This document shows positions 1 through 9,231 of a stretch of 64,000 nt of DNA, piece by piece. The notes under the pieces were generated by a model, which was not told the DNA's origin, did no database searches, and worked only from the letters and a program-made list of their open reading frames with translations. Within the stretch, counting starts at the first letter, position 1. The number at the start of each line of letters is the position of its first letter. The stretch is taken from the NCBI RefSeq assembly GCF_000423665.1, contig NZ_AUIK01000022.1, positions 62,001-126,000 on the forward strand, given 5' to 3'. Position numbers and translations under genes: made by a program. This stretch comes from Solirubrobacter soli DSM 22325 (GTDB taxonomy: Bacteria; Actinomycetota; Thermoleophilia; Solirubrobacterales; Solirubrobacteraceae).

Positions 1-351
1 GCGGACCTCTTCCTTGGAGACCTTCTTGCGCTCCAGGCCGAAGGCGACGTTCTTCTCGACCGTCAGGTGCGGGAACAGCGCATATGACTGGAAGACGGTG
101 TTGACGTCGCGCTTGTACGGGGGCGCGTCGGTGACGTCCGAGCCACCCAGGAACACGCGCCCCATCGTCGGGTTCTCGAACCCGCCGATCATCCGCAGCG
201 TCGTGGTCTTGCCGCAGCCGCTCGGCCCCAACATGGCGAAGAAGTTCCCGCGCGGGATCGAGAGCGTGAGATCGTCTACCGCCGTCATATCGGCGAAGCG
301 TTTCGTCACACCCTCGAGATGGATGTCGGCCTCGGCCTGCGTTGCTGCCAC
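1..351 (-). CDS. ABC transporter ATP-binding protein, polyamine/PotA-like (partial)
   Basis: First 117 residues of an ABC ATPase; the rest lies beyond the left edge. Visible are Walker A (GPSGCGKTT, about residues 43-51) and the Q-loop ([11 protein letters not shown]), a wording typical of the PotA/spermidine-putrescine and Fe3+ importer class of ATPases. It would energise an inner-membrane importer by ATP hydrolysis. The GTG start at 351 was chosen because AAGGAG lies 5 nt upstream. The neighbouring PucR regulator, class III aminotransferase and FAD oxidoreductase make a polyamine or amine substrate plausible (inference). Permease and binding-protein genes are not in view, so the substrate is unproven. 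Confidence 0.85.
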   Translation of the reverse strand, partial: MAATQAEADIHLEGVTKRFADMTAVDDLTLSIPRGNFFAMLGPSGCGKTTTLRMIGGFENPTMGRVFLGGSDVTDAPPYKRDVNTVFQSYALFPHLTVEKNVAFGLERKKVSKEEVR

Positions 352-438
352 CCTCGCTCCTTCCGTCTGACCATTGCCCACCCTTCCGGTTGCGGCGGAC
401 CCCCGCAATGGACACTGGGTCGGATGTTCCGTAATGAT

Positions 439-457
439 GCATGACGAAGCGTCATGC
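439..457. promoter_or_regulatory. Palindrome over the pucR-type start codon, candidate operator
   Basis: GCATGACGAAGCGTCATGC is a perfect inverted repeat with 8-bp arms and a 3-nt centre. It covers the ATG (454) of the PucR regulator and lies in the divergent gap with the ABC ATPase gene. Autoregulation by PucR is inference. Confidence 0.4.
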
Positions 458-2118
458 TGAGCCTTGCCGACGTGTTGGATCTCCCCGTGGTGCGCCGTGC
501 GCTGCCCGAAGTTGTAATCGGCGATGCCGCGCTCGGAAGGCCCATTCGCTGGGCGCACGTGGTCGAGATGCGCGATCCCGACGATCTGCTCAAAGGCGGT
601 GAGTTGGTCCTGACGACCGGGCTCGGCGCCGGCGACGAGGCGCGCCATCAGGCGGTGTGGACGGGGTCGCTGATCGAGCAGGGGATCGCGGCGCTGGCCG
701 TGGAGCTGGGCTCGAGCTGGCGCGAGGTCCCCGCGCCGGTCGTGGCCGCGTGTGCGCGCGCCAACATCCCGGTCGTCGCCTTCCACCGCCCGGTGCGCTT
801 CATCGAGATCACCGAGGCGGTGCACGGCGCGGTCGTCAACGCCCAATACGACCTGCTCGCGCGCGGTGAGGAGATCCACCGCCGCTTCACCGAGCTGATC
901 CTGCAGGGCCGCGGCGTGCCCGAGATCCTGGCCGAGCTGGTCGGCGCGGTCGAGAACCCGGTCGTGCTCGAGGACGCGGGCGGCGCGCTCGTCTACTACG
1001 TGTCAGGGCCGTACGGCGACGATCTCACCCTCTCGGCATGGGCGGACGTGCACCGCGCCGAGGACCGCGGCGAGGCCGCCGAGGGCATGTTCGCCGCCGA
1101 GGTCCGGCTGCTGGACTCCTCGTGGGGCCGCCTGGTCGCCCTCGCACTCGAGAACCCGCTCGACGACTTCGACCGCGTGGCGATGGAGCGCGCGGCGCTG
1201 GCGGTCGCGATCGGCCTGCTCGCCCAGCAGCACGACGAGCAGCTGCGCGCGCGCTCGCGCGGGGCGTTCCTCTCAGACCTCGCAGACGGGCGCGTGGAGG
1301 AGGCCGACGCCCGCCGGCGCGCCGAGGCGCTCGGGCTGAACGCGTCCAACCGCGGCGCGCTGCTGCCGATCGTCGCCACCTGGCGCGCCCCGTCCTTCGC
1401 GCGGCGGCGCGGCGGCGTGCGCGAAGCGGGCGGGCGGCGCGCGCTGGGCGACACGGCCGAGCCGCAGGTCGCCGACGCGATCACGTGGACGCGGCTCTCC
1501 GGCGAGCTGCGCACCGCGCTGTCGTCGACGGGCCTGGCGGTGCTGCTCGGCCCGCGCGACGTCGACCTGCTGATGGTCGTGGCGCTCGGGGCGCGCGAGT
1601 ACGACGCGGCGCTGGCCGAGCACATCGCGCACCTCTTCCACGGTGCGCTGGACCGTCACGGGCTCGGCCCTGACGACGCCGCCCTGGCGATCGGGGCACC
1701 GGCCGACACGTGGGCGGCTGCCGGTCAGGCCCTGCGGCGGGTGCGGCGCTCGGCCGGCGCGGCGACCGCGCTCACTCCCGCCCGCTGGCACGACGCCCGC
1801 CGACCCGGCGTCGCCGACCTCCTGCACGACCTGCGCGACACACCCGAGCTCGATGCCTTCGTCGAAGAGCAGCTCGGCCCGCTGCTGAACGACACGACGC
1901 CGCGCTCGCGGGCGCTGCTGGAGACGCTCGAGGCGTACCTGGCGGCGGGGGCGCGCAAGGCCGAGGCCGCGCGCGTCCTGCACCTCGAGCGCCAGTCGCT
2001 CTACCTGCGGCTGCGCCGGATCGAGGAGGCGCTCGACGTCTCACTCGACGACGAGGACGTCGTGCTGGGGCTGCACCTGGCGGTACGCGCGCGGCGCTTC
2101 AGGCGCGCCCGGCGTTGA
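454..2118 (+). CDS. PucR family transcriptional regulator
   Basis: A 554-residue regulator. The N-terminal PucR domain (about residues 1-120) has the usual opening with GGELVLTTG, followed by a GGDEF-like/CdaR middle region and a C-terminal PucR helix-turn-helix (about 490-545, [20 protein letters not shown] onward). The family controls purine, amine or amino-acid catabolism, usually acting on neighbouring genes. It is divergent from the polyamine-type ABC ATPase, with a palindrome over its own start codon. Its 3' end overlaps the convergent hydrogenase-like small-subunit gene by 20 bp. A likely target is the amine uptake and catabolism genes nearby (inference). Confidence 0.9.
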   Translation: MLSLADVLDLPVVRRALPEVVIGDAALGRPIRWAHVVEMRDPDDLLKGGELVLTTGLGAGDEARHQAVWTGSLIEQGIAALAVELGSSWREVPAPVVAACARANIPVVAFHRPVRFIEITEAVHGAVVNAQYDLLARGEEIHRRFTELILQGRGVPEILAELVGAVENPVVLEDAGGALVYYVSGPYGDDLTLSAWADVHRAEDRGEAAEGMFAAEVRLLDSSWGRLVALALENPLDDFDRVAMERAALAVAIGLLAQQHDEQLRARSRGAFLSDLADGRVEEADARRRAEALGLNASNRGALLPIVATWRAPSFARRRGGVREAGGRRALGDTAEPQVADAITWTRLSGELRTALSSTGLAVLLGPRDVDLLMVVALGAREYDAALAEHIAHLFHGALDRHGLGPDDAALAIGAPADTWAAAGQALRRVRRSAGAATALTPARWHDARRPGVADLLHDLRDTPELDAFVEEQLGPLLNDTTPRSRALLETLEAYLAAGARKAEAARVLHLERQSLYLRLRRIEEALDVSLDDEDVVLGLHLAVRARRFRRARR

Positions 2119-2557
2119 GTGCGGCGAGCAGGTGCTCCGCGATCGCCTCCGGCGTGGGCGGGCAGCCGGGGACGCGGATGTCGACGGGCAGCACCGCATC
2201 CAGCCGGCCGATCAGCTCCTCGGGGTCGCCGAGCACGCCGCACCCGAGCGCGCAGTCGCCGAGCGCGGCCACGAGACGCGGCTCGGGCATCGCGTCGTAG
2301 GCGGTGCGCAGGGGCCCGGCCATCCGCGTCGTGACCGGGCCGGTGACGAGCAGGATGTCGGCGTGGCGCGGTGAGGCGACGATGTCGAGGCCGAGCCGCG
2401 GCAGGTCGTAGAACGGGCTCGAGACCGCCCCTAGCTCGTGCTCGCACCCGTTGCAGGAGCCCGCGTCGACGTGGCGGATCGCGAGCGAGCGCGGCGCGCC
2501 CCGGCGCAGCTTCGCCTGGTGACGGACCGTCTGCAGCTGGCGGAGCAACACGAACAT
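2099..2557 (-). CDS. NuoB/HyfI-like [4Fe-4S] small subunit of a group 4 hydrogenase-like complex
   Basis: 152 residues, homologous in pattern to NuoB, HyfI and HycG. Cys35 and Cys38 (SCNGC), Cys102 (GDCALGCG) and Cys132 (PGCPPTP) supply the four ligands of an N2-type [4Fe-4S] cluster that passes electrons next to the large subunit. The start at 2557 makes a TGATG overlap with the large-subunit gene; longer upstream readings are only a shadow frame. It is last in a six-gene membrane-complex operon that runs from 8760 down to 2099. Mycobacterium tuberculosis has an equivalent gene set at Rv0082-Rv0087, there in a different order. Confidence 0.88.
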   Translation of the reverse strand: MFVLLRQLQTVRHQAKLRRGAPRSLAIRHVDAGSCNGCEHELGAVSSPFYDLPRLGLDIVASPRHADILLVTGPVTTRMAGPLRTAYDAMPEPRLVAALGDCALGCGVLGDPEELIGRLDAVLPVDIRVPGCPPTPEAIAEHLLAALNAGRA

Positions 2558-3924
2558 CAGCGGTCCACGCAGGCGTAGCAGAGCTCGAAGCTCTTGTTGA
2601 TCAGGGGGAAGTCCGGCAGCAGGCAGCCCGCGGCGGCGTGCGCGACCGCCGGCCAGTTGGCGTAGGAGGCGGTTCGCAGCCGGATGCGGGCGATCCGGCC
2701 GGAGCGGAGCTCCACCGCGCAGGTCGTCGCGCCGCGCGGGCACTCGACGCGGCCGACCCCGACCGATCCGGCGGGCGCCTGCGCGCTGACCGCGCCCGCG
2801 CCGGCCGGGTGCGCGAGCAGATCGTCGAGCAGCTCGAACGTCGTCGTCAGCTCAGCGGCACGCACCTGCAAGCGCGCGGCGACGTCCCCGCGCTCCTGAA
2901 GCGGTCGCGCCGGCACGAAGCCGCCGTACCACAGGCGCGGGCTGTGCTCGCGGGCGTCCTCACGCACGCCTGAGGCCCGCGCGGCAGGGCCGACGGTGCC
3001 GAGCCGCAGCGCGTCCTCGCGGGTGAGTACGCCGACTCCGTCCAGGCGTGCCTGCAGCGAGGTGGCGAACTCCAGCTCGCGCCACGCCGCGGCAGCGTCG
3101 GCGCGCAGGTCGCGCAGGTCGGCGCGGGCGCTGTCGGCGGGAACGAAGACGCCTCGGCCGACGGCGATCGTGCCGAACAGGAACCGGTGCCCGCAGAGGC
3201 GAGCATTCAGCCGCTGCGCACGCTCCTTGAGCGCGGCGAACGCCATCGTGCCCGCGGCGAACCCGACCCCCGCGCACAGCGCGCCGATGTCGTGCAGGTG
3301 GTTGTACAGACGCTCGAGCTCGAGCAGGGTCGTGCGCGCGACGCGCAGATCGCGGTCCGGCCACAGCCCGAGCGCGTCCTCGACGGCCTGGGCGTAGGCC
3401 ACGGTGTTGGTCACGGCGCACGCGGCACACGCGCGCTGGACGTGGGCCAGAGCGGCTTCCGGGTCGCGTCCGCGCGCGGCCTGCTCGAGCCCGCGGTGCT
3501 TGTAGAACAGGCGCGGGTCCATCGCCAGGACGCGGTCGCCGACGGTGTGGAAGCGGAAATGGCCGGACTCGATCACGCCGGCGTGGATCGGGCCGACCGC
3601 GACCTCGTGCACCCCGTCGCCGGTCACGGGCGTCGTCCAGCCTTGATCCGGATGGGCGACCAGCGCCCGCAACGGCGCGTGGCCTTCGAAGCGCAGGCCG
3701 GCGAGATCGTGCGCCTCGCGCTCGTCCCAGGCGGCGGCCTCGACGAGGTCCACGATCGTCGGCGCGTCGGCGGCCGGGGTCGAGAGGACGCGCAGCGTGC
3801 CCGCCGTCTCGAACGCGGCGCGCCACTGGCCGGCCGAGGCCCAACCGGCGGCGAAGCGCCCTCCGCTCGCCAGCACACGGCCCACGGCGTCGCGCCAGTC
3901 GGCGACGGTCTCGACCTGGGTCAC
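2557..3924 (-). CDS. hycE: HycE/HyfG-like large subunit (fused NuoC-NuoD type) of a group 4 hydrogenase-like complex
   Basis: 455 residues from a GTG start that overlaps the upstream gene as GTGA. Residues 1-100 resemble the NuoC/30-kDa part and the rest the NuoD/NiFe large-subunit fold. Two CxxC pairs sit where Ni-Fe ligands are expected: Cys166/Cys169 (QRACAACAV) and Cys449/Cys452 (ELCYACVDR). Surrounding residues differ from the classical group 4 motifs (RxCGxC and DPCxxC). The protein ends right after the second motif, so there is no C-terminal maturation peptide. No hyp maturation or formate dehydrogenase genes are in the window. It may be a hydrogenase, or a hydrogenase-related redox complex without Ni-Fe. 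Confidence 0.85.
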   Translation of the reverse strand: MTQVETVADWRDAVGRVLASGGRFAAGWASAGQWRAAFETAGTLRVLSTPAADAPTIVDLVEAAAWDEREAHDLAGLRFEGHAPLRALVAHPDQGWTTPVTGDGVHEVAVGPIHAGVIESGHFRFHTVGDRVLAMDPRLFYKHRGLEQAARGRDPEAALAHVQRACAACAVTNTVAYAQAVEDALGLWPDRDLRVARTTLLELERLYNHLHDIGALCAGVGFAAGTMAFAALKERAQRLNARLCGHRFLFGTIAVGRGVFVPADSARADLRDLRADAAAAWRELEFATSLQARLDGVGVLTREDALRLGTVGPAARASGVREDAREHSPRLWYGGFVPARPLQERGDVAARLQVRAAELTTTFELLDDLLAHPAGAGAVSAQAPAGSVGVGRVECPRGATTCAVELRSGRIARIRLRTASYANWPAVAHAAAGCLLPDFPLINKSFELCYACVDR

Positions 3925-5342
3925 AGCAGCCGCTCCATGAAGGCCGAGCCCGGCAGCAGCGCCGCGGCGGCGGTCAGCGAGAGCAGCCCGACGCCGAGCA
4001 CGCCGGTCAGGGCGAGCATCGAACGGTCGCCGCGGCGACGCTCCCCGGTACCGGTCAGCACGCCCTCGAAGAGCGCGTGCAGGAGCCCGAGGAACCCGAG
4101 CGCCAGCGCGAGCACCGCGACGGCGACGACGACCGGCTCGCCCGCGTCGACGCCGCCGAGCCCGATCAGCAGCTCCGACGCGAACAGCGGCGACGGCGGG
4201 AGCGCCGCGAGCGCGATCAGGCTGACGCCCATCGCGGTCGCAGTCGGGACGCCCGCGCGCCCGGTGGGCGGCCGCGAAGCCGCTTCCGGGTCCGCGCGCA
4301 GCAACGGGAGCGCCGCGTAGAACCCGAGCGCCTTGGCCAGCGCATGCCCGGCGACATGGACGAGCACGCCCGCGATCGCGAGCGGCGTGCCGAAGCCGAT
4401 GCCGAGCGCGATCACGCCCATGTGCTCGAGGCTCGAGTACGCCAGCAGCCGCTTCCACGGCAGCGAGCGCCAGAGGAACGGCACGGCCACGATCATCGAT
4501 GCCAGGCCGAAGCCGATGAACAGCGCGCCCGCCGCGCCGGGTCCCGCGACGGGCGCCAGCGCCGTCTTCACCCGCCAGGCGACGAGCGCGACGGTCGGCA
4601 GCAGGGCGGCCGAGAGGAGCGCGCTGATCGGCGCGGGCGCCTCGCTGTGGGCGTCCGGAAGCCAGTTGTGGACCGGTGCCCAGCCGATCTTCGTCGCCAG
4701 CCCGGCGACGATCAGCACCAGCGCCACGAGCGCCGTCTCGCGCGGGAGCGTGGCCTGCTCGAGGGCGTGCCAGTCGAGCGCGCCGAGCCCGTGCTCGCCC
4801 TGGCCGATGGCGAGGATCACGATCCCCAGGAGCGCGATCGCGAGGCCGAGCGTCGTCAGCACGAGATATTTCCAGCCCGCCTCCAGCGCACGCCCGCTCC
4901 CGCTGAAGGACACCAGCAGCGCCGAGGCGCCGGTGGTGGCCTCGATCACCAGCCACGCCAGCGCGAGGTTGCCGGCCAGCGGGACGAAGAGCAACGCGGC
5001 CCAGAAGGCGTGCAGCGCCGCGTAGTAGGCGCGACGCGAGCGTGCGGCGGTGAACCAGCTGCGGCCGCTCGTGCGCAGGTACGCGGGCGAGACGAGCGCG
5101 CTGCACAGGCCGACGGCGGCGATCACGGCCACGAAGACGCCGCTCGCGCCGTCGATCTCCAGCCAGCGAGTGTGCCGTTCTTCGCCCGCGATCGCGAGCG
5201 CGGCGAGGACGAACGCGGCGAGTGCGGTCGCGAGGGCGGCGATCGAGTTGAGGCGGTCGGCCTGCGCGGGCGTCCGGGCGAGGCACGTCAGCAGGCCGCC
5301 GGCGAGCGCGATGAGCGGCACGGCCGCGGCGAGCTCAGTCAC
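3921..5342 (-). CDS. hycQ: HycQ/HyfF-like proton-translocating membrane subunit (NuoL/M/N family)
   Basis: 473 residues, almost wholly hydrophobic, with about a dozen predicted membrane helices. It matches the antiporter-like NuoN/NuoM/HyfF family, with helix-breaking charged residues such as the KIGWAPVHNWLPDAHSEAP stretch. These subunits move ions while the peripheral arm transfers electrons. The GTG start at 5342 overlaps the upstream hycP-like gene by 8 bp, and its stop overlaps hycE by 4 bp, giving tight translational coupling. Confidence 0.87.
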   Translation of the reverse strand: MTELAAAVPLIALAGGLLTCLARTPAQADRLNSIAALATALAAFVLAALAIAGEERHTRWLEIDGASGVFVAVIAAVGLCSALVSPAYLRTSGRSWFTAARSRRAYYAALHAFWAALLFVPLAGNLALAWLVIEATTGASALLVSFSGSGRALEAGWKYLVLTTLGLAIALLGIVILAIGQGEHGLGALDWHALEQATLPRETALVALVLIVAGLATKIGWAPVHNWLPDAHSEAPAPISALLSAALLPTVALVAWRVKTALAPVAGPGAAGALFIGFGLASMIVAVPFLWRSLPWKRLLAYSSLEHMGVIALGIGFGTPLAIAGVLVHVAGHALAKALGFYAALPLLRADPEAASRPPTGRAGVPTATAMGVSLIALAALPPSPLFASELLIGLGGVDAGEPVVVAVAVLALALGFLGLLHALFEGVLTGTGERRRGDRSMLALTGVLGVGLLSLTAAAALLPGSAFMERLL

Positions 5343-5931
5343 GCAGGCCCCGCAGCAGGTGGGTGTCGCCGGTGCCGAGCTCGTCGTGGATGCGACGGGC
5401 GAAGAACGACGCGACGACGACGATCAGCGCGAGGTCCAGGAGCGCGCCGAGCTCGATCACGTACGAGAGCCCGCCGGGGACCGAGACGGCCAGGAGCGAG
5501 AGGCCGTTCTCGGCCACGATCAGGCCGAGCAGCTGGAACAGGACCGGGCGGCGCGCGACGACGATCGCCAGCCCGGTCACGACGATCGCGACCGCCATCC
5601 GCTCGGCGTGGACGTCGCCGGTGCCGAGCGCGGGGAGCAGCGCCGCGGCCGTTCCCGCCGCCGCGGCGGTCGCGGCGAGCCGGGCGAGAGGGCCCGCGGC
5701 GGCCGGGACCAGACGCGGCTCGCGGGTGCGTTTGAGCACCGCGCCGAGCAGCACCGGCAACGCGACGGCCTTGACCACGAGCACGATCCCGGGGACGAGC
5801 AGCTCGTCGGCTTCGCCCAGCGCGAGCAGGCCGATCGCCAGCGACTGCGCGGCCACCAGCGCGATCGCCAGCGACCGGCGGCGGACGAGCACGACGCCGA
5901 GGCCGAGCGCGAAGACCAACGTCTCGGTCAT
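5335..5931 (-). CDS. hycP: HycP/HyfE-like membrane subunit (NuoK-like)
   Basis: 198 residues, mostly hydrophobic, resembling HyfE/HycP with a NuoK-like C-terminal half (GLIVAENGLSLLAV, with the buried Glu seen in this family). It forms part of the membrane arm. The start at 5931 was preferred over 5982 because GGAGG lies 7 nt upstream of ATG. A 70-nt gap separates it from hycD; this is the only gap of that size inside the operon. Confidence 0.82.
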   Translation of the reverse strand: MTETLVFALGLGVVLVRRRSLAIALVAAQSLAIGLLALGEADELLVPGIVLVVKAVALPVLLGAVLKRTREPRLVPAAAGPLARLAATAAAAGTAAALLPALGTGDVHAERMAVAIVVTGLAIVVARRPVLFQLLGLIVAENGLSLLAVSVPGGLSYVIELGALLDLALIVVVASFFARRIHDELGTGDTHLLRGLRD

Positions 5932-6001
5932 CGGGCAACCTCCGCCACGAGATGCCTGAAACCGAACGGTTGGTCCCGGCACAGCCGGTGGCCAGGCTCG
6001 G

Positions 6002-6868
6002 TCATGCCAGCCACGCTCCGACGCCGACCAGCGCGATCAGTGCGCCGAGCCCGAGCAGCGCGGGCACGCGCAGGATCCGCATCTTGGCCTGCGCGGTCTC
6101 GACGGCCGCGAGGACGACGCACAGCGCGAGCAGGGCCGGGGCGAGCGTGAGCGTGGGCGACGCGCCATGCGGGAGCGCGAGCTCGGCGGCCAGGACCAGC
6201 ACGACCCAGTGGCGCGCGGCCGCCGCCCACTGCAGGTAGGCGAGATCGCGGCCGGCGTACTCGAGCAGCGGGCCTTCGTGGATCATCGTCAGCTCGAGGT
6301 GGGTGTCGGGGTTGTCGACCGGCTGCCTGCCGGTCTCGGCCACGACGACCAGCGCGAACGCCAGCAACGCGCACCAGTGCGACGGCTCGCGCCAGATCTC
6401 ACCGCCGGCCGCGGCCGCGCTCATCGCGACCAGGTCGGTGCTGTGCGCCGGCTGGGCCGCGAGCAGCAGCGCGAGCACGAGCAGCGCCTCGGCGAACACG
6501 GCCAGCGCCAGGTCACGCGCCACGCCCATCAGCGCGAAGCCGTTGCCGGTGTCCCATGCCGCGGCGGCGATCGCGAACCGCGCGAGCGCGAGCAGACCCG
6601 CGAGCACGAAGGCGTCGTGGCCGAGGCCGACTCCGTGCGGGAGCACCGCGAGCGCGGCCAGCAGGCAGGCGGCGACGAGCGCGGGCGCGACCCCGTAGAC
6701 GGCGGTCGTCCCCGCGGGGTCGACCGCGCTCTTGCCCCAGAGCCGTTTGAGTGTCCGGTACGGCTGCAGCGGCGAAGCGCCGCGGCGGCCTTGCGCGAAC
6801 GCCTTGAGCGTCTGGATCGTCCCGGGCAGCAGCGGCGCGAGCACGACGGAGGCCAGCAGCGCGATCAC
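6002..6868 (-). CDS. hycD: HycD/NuoH-like membrane subunit
   Basis: 288 residues with about eight membrane helices. The cytoplasmic-loop signature ETGRQPVDNPDTHLELTMIH marks the NuoH/HycD/EchB family, which anchors the peripheral redox subunits to the membrane arm. The GTG start at 6868 overlaps the hyfB-like stop as GTGA. A longer upstream reading of the same frame is a shadow of the preceding gene. Confidence 0.88.
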   Translation of the reverse strand: MIALLASVVLAPLLPGTIQTLKAFAQGRRGASPLQPYRTLKRLWGKSAVDPAGTTAVYGVAPALVAACLLAALAVLPHGVGLGHDAFVLAGLLALARFAIAAAAWDTGNGFALMGVARDLALAVFAEALLVLALLLAAQPAHSTDLVAMSAAAAGGEIWREPSHWCALLAFALVVVAETGRQPVDNPDTHLELTMIHEGPLLEYAGRDLAYLQWAAAARHWVVLVLAAELALPHGASPTLTLAPALLALCVVLAAVETAQAKMRILRVPALLGLGALIALVGVGAWLA

Positions 6869-8760
6869 CCGAGCCCGCCCACCCGGACGAGCGCCAGCAG
6901 GCAGAGCACGAGCGCGAGCAGGTATGCCGCGTACGTGCGGACGTTGCCGGTCTGCAGCCGGCGGGCGACCGCCGCCCCGGCCAGCGCACCCCGGATCGCC
7001 GGCCGATACAGGAGCCGATCGGCGGGCGAGGCCAGATGGCGCTCGTAGCGCATGCGCTGCACGACCCCGCCCGCGGACTCGACCAGCAGCGCACGCCGCG
7101 GCCTGAGCAGCGCTTCGAGGACGAGCCGGATCGGCTTCGTGAATCCGGCCGACGTCCAGCGCAAGGCGGCCGTGACGGGCTGCCCGCAGGCCCACGTCGG
7201 CGCGGGCGCGGCACGCCGGGCGCCTCGCGCCCGGACCAGCAGCGCGGTGAGCGCGACGAGGACGACCGCGAGCGCGGGGGCGGGCAGCGAGCCCGTCCCG
7301 GTCGGGGTCGGGTGCGCGGGCGCGCCAGGGGCGAGCTCGGCGAGCACTCCGATCAGCGCGGGCGCCGCCACGCCCAGCACGACGCACCCCGCCGCGAGGA
7401 CCACCAGCGCGCCGCGCATCGCGAGCGGCGCCTCTCCGTCCGCGAGCGCGCCGCCGCTTGCCGCTGCGCTGCCGTGCGGCGCGCCCAGCAGCGTGAGGCC
7501 GGCGACGTTGACGAAGCACAGCAGCGCCAGCGCGGCCGTCGCGGCGATCGCGGCCAGCGCCGCGGCGCCCGCCAGCCCGTTCGCGACCGGTCCGTCGAAC
7601 CCCAGGTGCGCCAGCGACTGCAGCGTCAGCCACTCCGAGGCGAATCCGCTCAGCGGCGGGACGCCGGCGATCGATGCGCAGCCGATGGCGAAGGCCGCGG
7701 CCGTCCAGGGCATGCGTCGCGCGAGGCCGCCGAGGCGATCGAGGTCGAGCGTGCCGGTGGCGCGTTCGATCGCTCCCGCCCCGAGGAACAGCAGCGTCTT
7801 GAAGACGGCGTGGGTCGCGGTGTGCAGCAGCGCTGCTCCGAACGCGAGCGAGGCCCACAACGGGTCGGCGATCAGCACGGAAGCGCCGAGCGCGGTGACG
7901 ATCACGCCGACGTTCTCGATCGTGCTGTAGGCCAGAAGCCGCTTGAGGTCCTGTTGCAGCAGCGCCCACACGACGCCGCCGAGCGCCGACACCACGCCGC
8001 CCGCCAGCAGCGCGAACCCGAGCCAGCGCGGCGCCGGGCCGAGCCACTCGAGCTCGACGCGGATCAGCCCATAGAGCGCGACCTTGACCATCACCCCCGA
8101 CATCAGCGCCGAGAACGGCGCCGGGGCGACCGGGTGCGCACGTGGCAGCCAGCTGTGGAGAGGCACGAGGCCGGCCTTGGTGCCGAACCCGATCAGCGCC
8201 GCGATCGCCACCACGGTCGTCGCCGCGGCGCTCAGCGGCCCGGGCGCGGCGAGCACCAGCAGCGCGATCCACACGCCCGCGCCGCCCAGGTGCGTGATCG
8301 CGACGTAGCGCTGGACCGCGGAGCGTGTCGGCGCGTCGTTGTGCGCCACGAGGATCGCCGCGGCGGGAACCAGCGTCATCAGCTCCCAGAACGCGAGGAA
8401 GGTCGAGACGTCCCGCGCGGCCAGCAGCCCGGCGAGCGAGAGCAGGAACGGCGCCATGAGCGCGCCCGCCGCCCGCGAGCGCAGATACGAACCGGCGAAG
8501 ACGAGCGCGGGCACGGCCGTGACCGCGAGCACGGCGAGGAAGAAGCCGCTGAGCGGGTCCAATCCGAGCGCGGGGGAGAAGCCCTCGCGCCATTCGGCGC
8601 CGACGGTCCCGCCGTCCACGAGCACACCCACGCCCGCGGCGCCCAGCAGCGCGATCCCCGCGGCCTGGAGCGCCAACCCGCCGCGCAGCCGCCCCGGTAG
8701 CGCCGTCACGACGCCGGCGAGCGCGAGCACCAGCGCTCCGGTCAGCGCGACGACGCCCAT
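6865..8760 (-). CDS. HyfB/HycC-like proton-translocating membrane subunit (NuoL family)
   Basis: 631 residues, the largest membrane subunit. It carries NuoL/MrpA-type motifs (GFGTKAGLVPLHSWLPRAHP and the broken-helix region) and an extended hydrophobic C-terminus like HyfB/HycC. It is first in the hydrogenase-like operon and begins 2 nt after the ArsR stop, so regulator and complex are probably co-transcribed. Equivalent to the Rv0083 position in the mycobacterial cluster (from memory of that locus). Confidence 0.87.
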   Translation of the reverse strand: MGVVALTGALVLALAGVVTALPGRLRGGLALQAAGIALLGAAGVGVLVDGGTVGAEWREGFSPALGLDPLSGFFLAVLAVTAVPALVFAGSYLRSRAAGALMAPFLLSLAGLLAARDVSTFLAFWELMTLVPAAAILVAHNDAPTRSAVQRYVAITHLGGAGVWIALLVLAAPGPLSAAATTVVAIAALIGFGTKAGLVPLHSWLPRAHPVAPAPFSALMSGVMVKVALYGLIRVELEWLGPAPRWLGFALLAGGVVSALGGVVWALLQQDLKRLLAYSTIENVGVIVTALGASVLIADPLWASLAFGAALLHTATHAVFKTLLFLGAGAIERATGTLDLDRLGGLARRMPWTAAAFAIGCASIAGVPPLSGFASEWLTLQSLAHLGFDGPVANGLAGAAALAAIAATAALALLCFVNVAGLTLLGAPHGSAAASGGALADGEAPLAMRGALVVLAAGCVVLGVAAPALIGVLAELAPGAPAHPTPTGTGSLPAPALAVVLVALTALLVRARGARRAAPAPTWACGQPVTAALRWTSAGFTKPIRLVLEALLRPRRALLVESAGGVVQRMRYERHLASPADRLLYRPAIRGALAGAAVARRLQTGNVRTYAAYLLALVLCLLALVRVGGLG

Positions 8761-8762
8761 GT

Positions 8763-9119
8763 TCAGCGGGGGCTGAAGTCCTCGACCGCGAGCTCGTCGA
8801 GCAGCGCTCGGTTGTCCTCGAGCCCGGCGGTCAGGATCGCCTTGGCGAGCTCCAACAGCTCGAGGATGCGCGGGTCCTTGACGCGGTAGAAGACGCTCGT
8901 CCCCTCACGACGACTCGTCACGAGGCCCTGCTTGCGCAGCGCGGCCAGGTGTTGGGAGGTCCCGCCGGAGTCGAGGTCCAGCGCGGCCTGCAGCGCGCCG
9001 ACGGTCTGCTCACCCTCGCGCAGGATCTGGAGGATCCGGACGCGTGCCGGATGACCGAGCGTCCGGAAGAAGTCGGCTTTGAGGGCGTAGACGGGCGGTT
9101 GGCCGGTGCGGTACGGCAT
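8763..9119 (-). CDS. ArsR/SmtB family transcriptional regulator heading the Hyc-like operon
   Basis: 118 residues with a winged helix: LGHPARVRILQIL, then the recognition helix GGTSQHLAALRKQGLV and wing RREGTSVFYRV. There is no cysteine anywhere in the protein, so thiol-based metal sensing as in classical ArsR is unlikely. It is first in the minus-strand operon with the six Hyc-like genes, matching Rv0081 at the head of the mycobacterial cluster. Autoregulation and control of the operon, perhaps by redox or hypoxia state, is inference. Confidence 0.9.
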   Translation of the reverse strand: MPYRTGQPPVYALKADFFRTLGHPARVRILQILREGEQTVGALQAALDLDSGGTSQHLAALRKQGLVTSRREGTSVFYRVKDPRILELLELAKAILTAGLEDNRALLDELAVEDFSPR

Positions 9120-9120
9120 T

Positions 9121-9150
9121 GACTTAGAATCTTACAAACTTCGAAGATGA
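9121..9150. promoter_or_regulatory. AT-rich patch with imperfect dyad just upstream of the ArsR gene
   Basis: Unusually AT-rich for this genome. It contains CTTCGAAG at 9139-9146 and a wider imperfect dyad of ATCTT (9129-9133) with AAGAT (9144-9148). It sits in the divergent gap between arsR-type (start 9119) and the aminotransferase (start near 9232). An operator role is inference. Confidence 0.3.
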
Positions 9151-9231
9151 ACAGGAATGACGGTCCGTCGACGATTCGCCGGCCGAACGCGACGCTTCGC
9201 CCATTGCGAGGCCCCCACGGGCAGGGCGAGC

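Noticed and set aside
2557..5286. 909-codon minus-strand frame
   Set aside because: Its first half is a shadow of the HycQ-like gene; the real HycE-like protein starts at the GTG at 3924.
6002..8593. 863-codon minus-strand frame
   Set aside because: Its first two thirds shadow the HyfB-like gene; HycD starts at the GTG at 6868.
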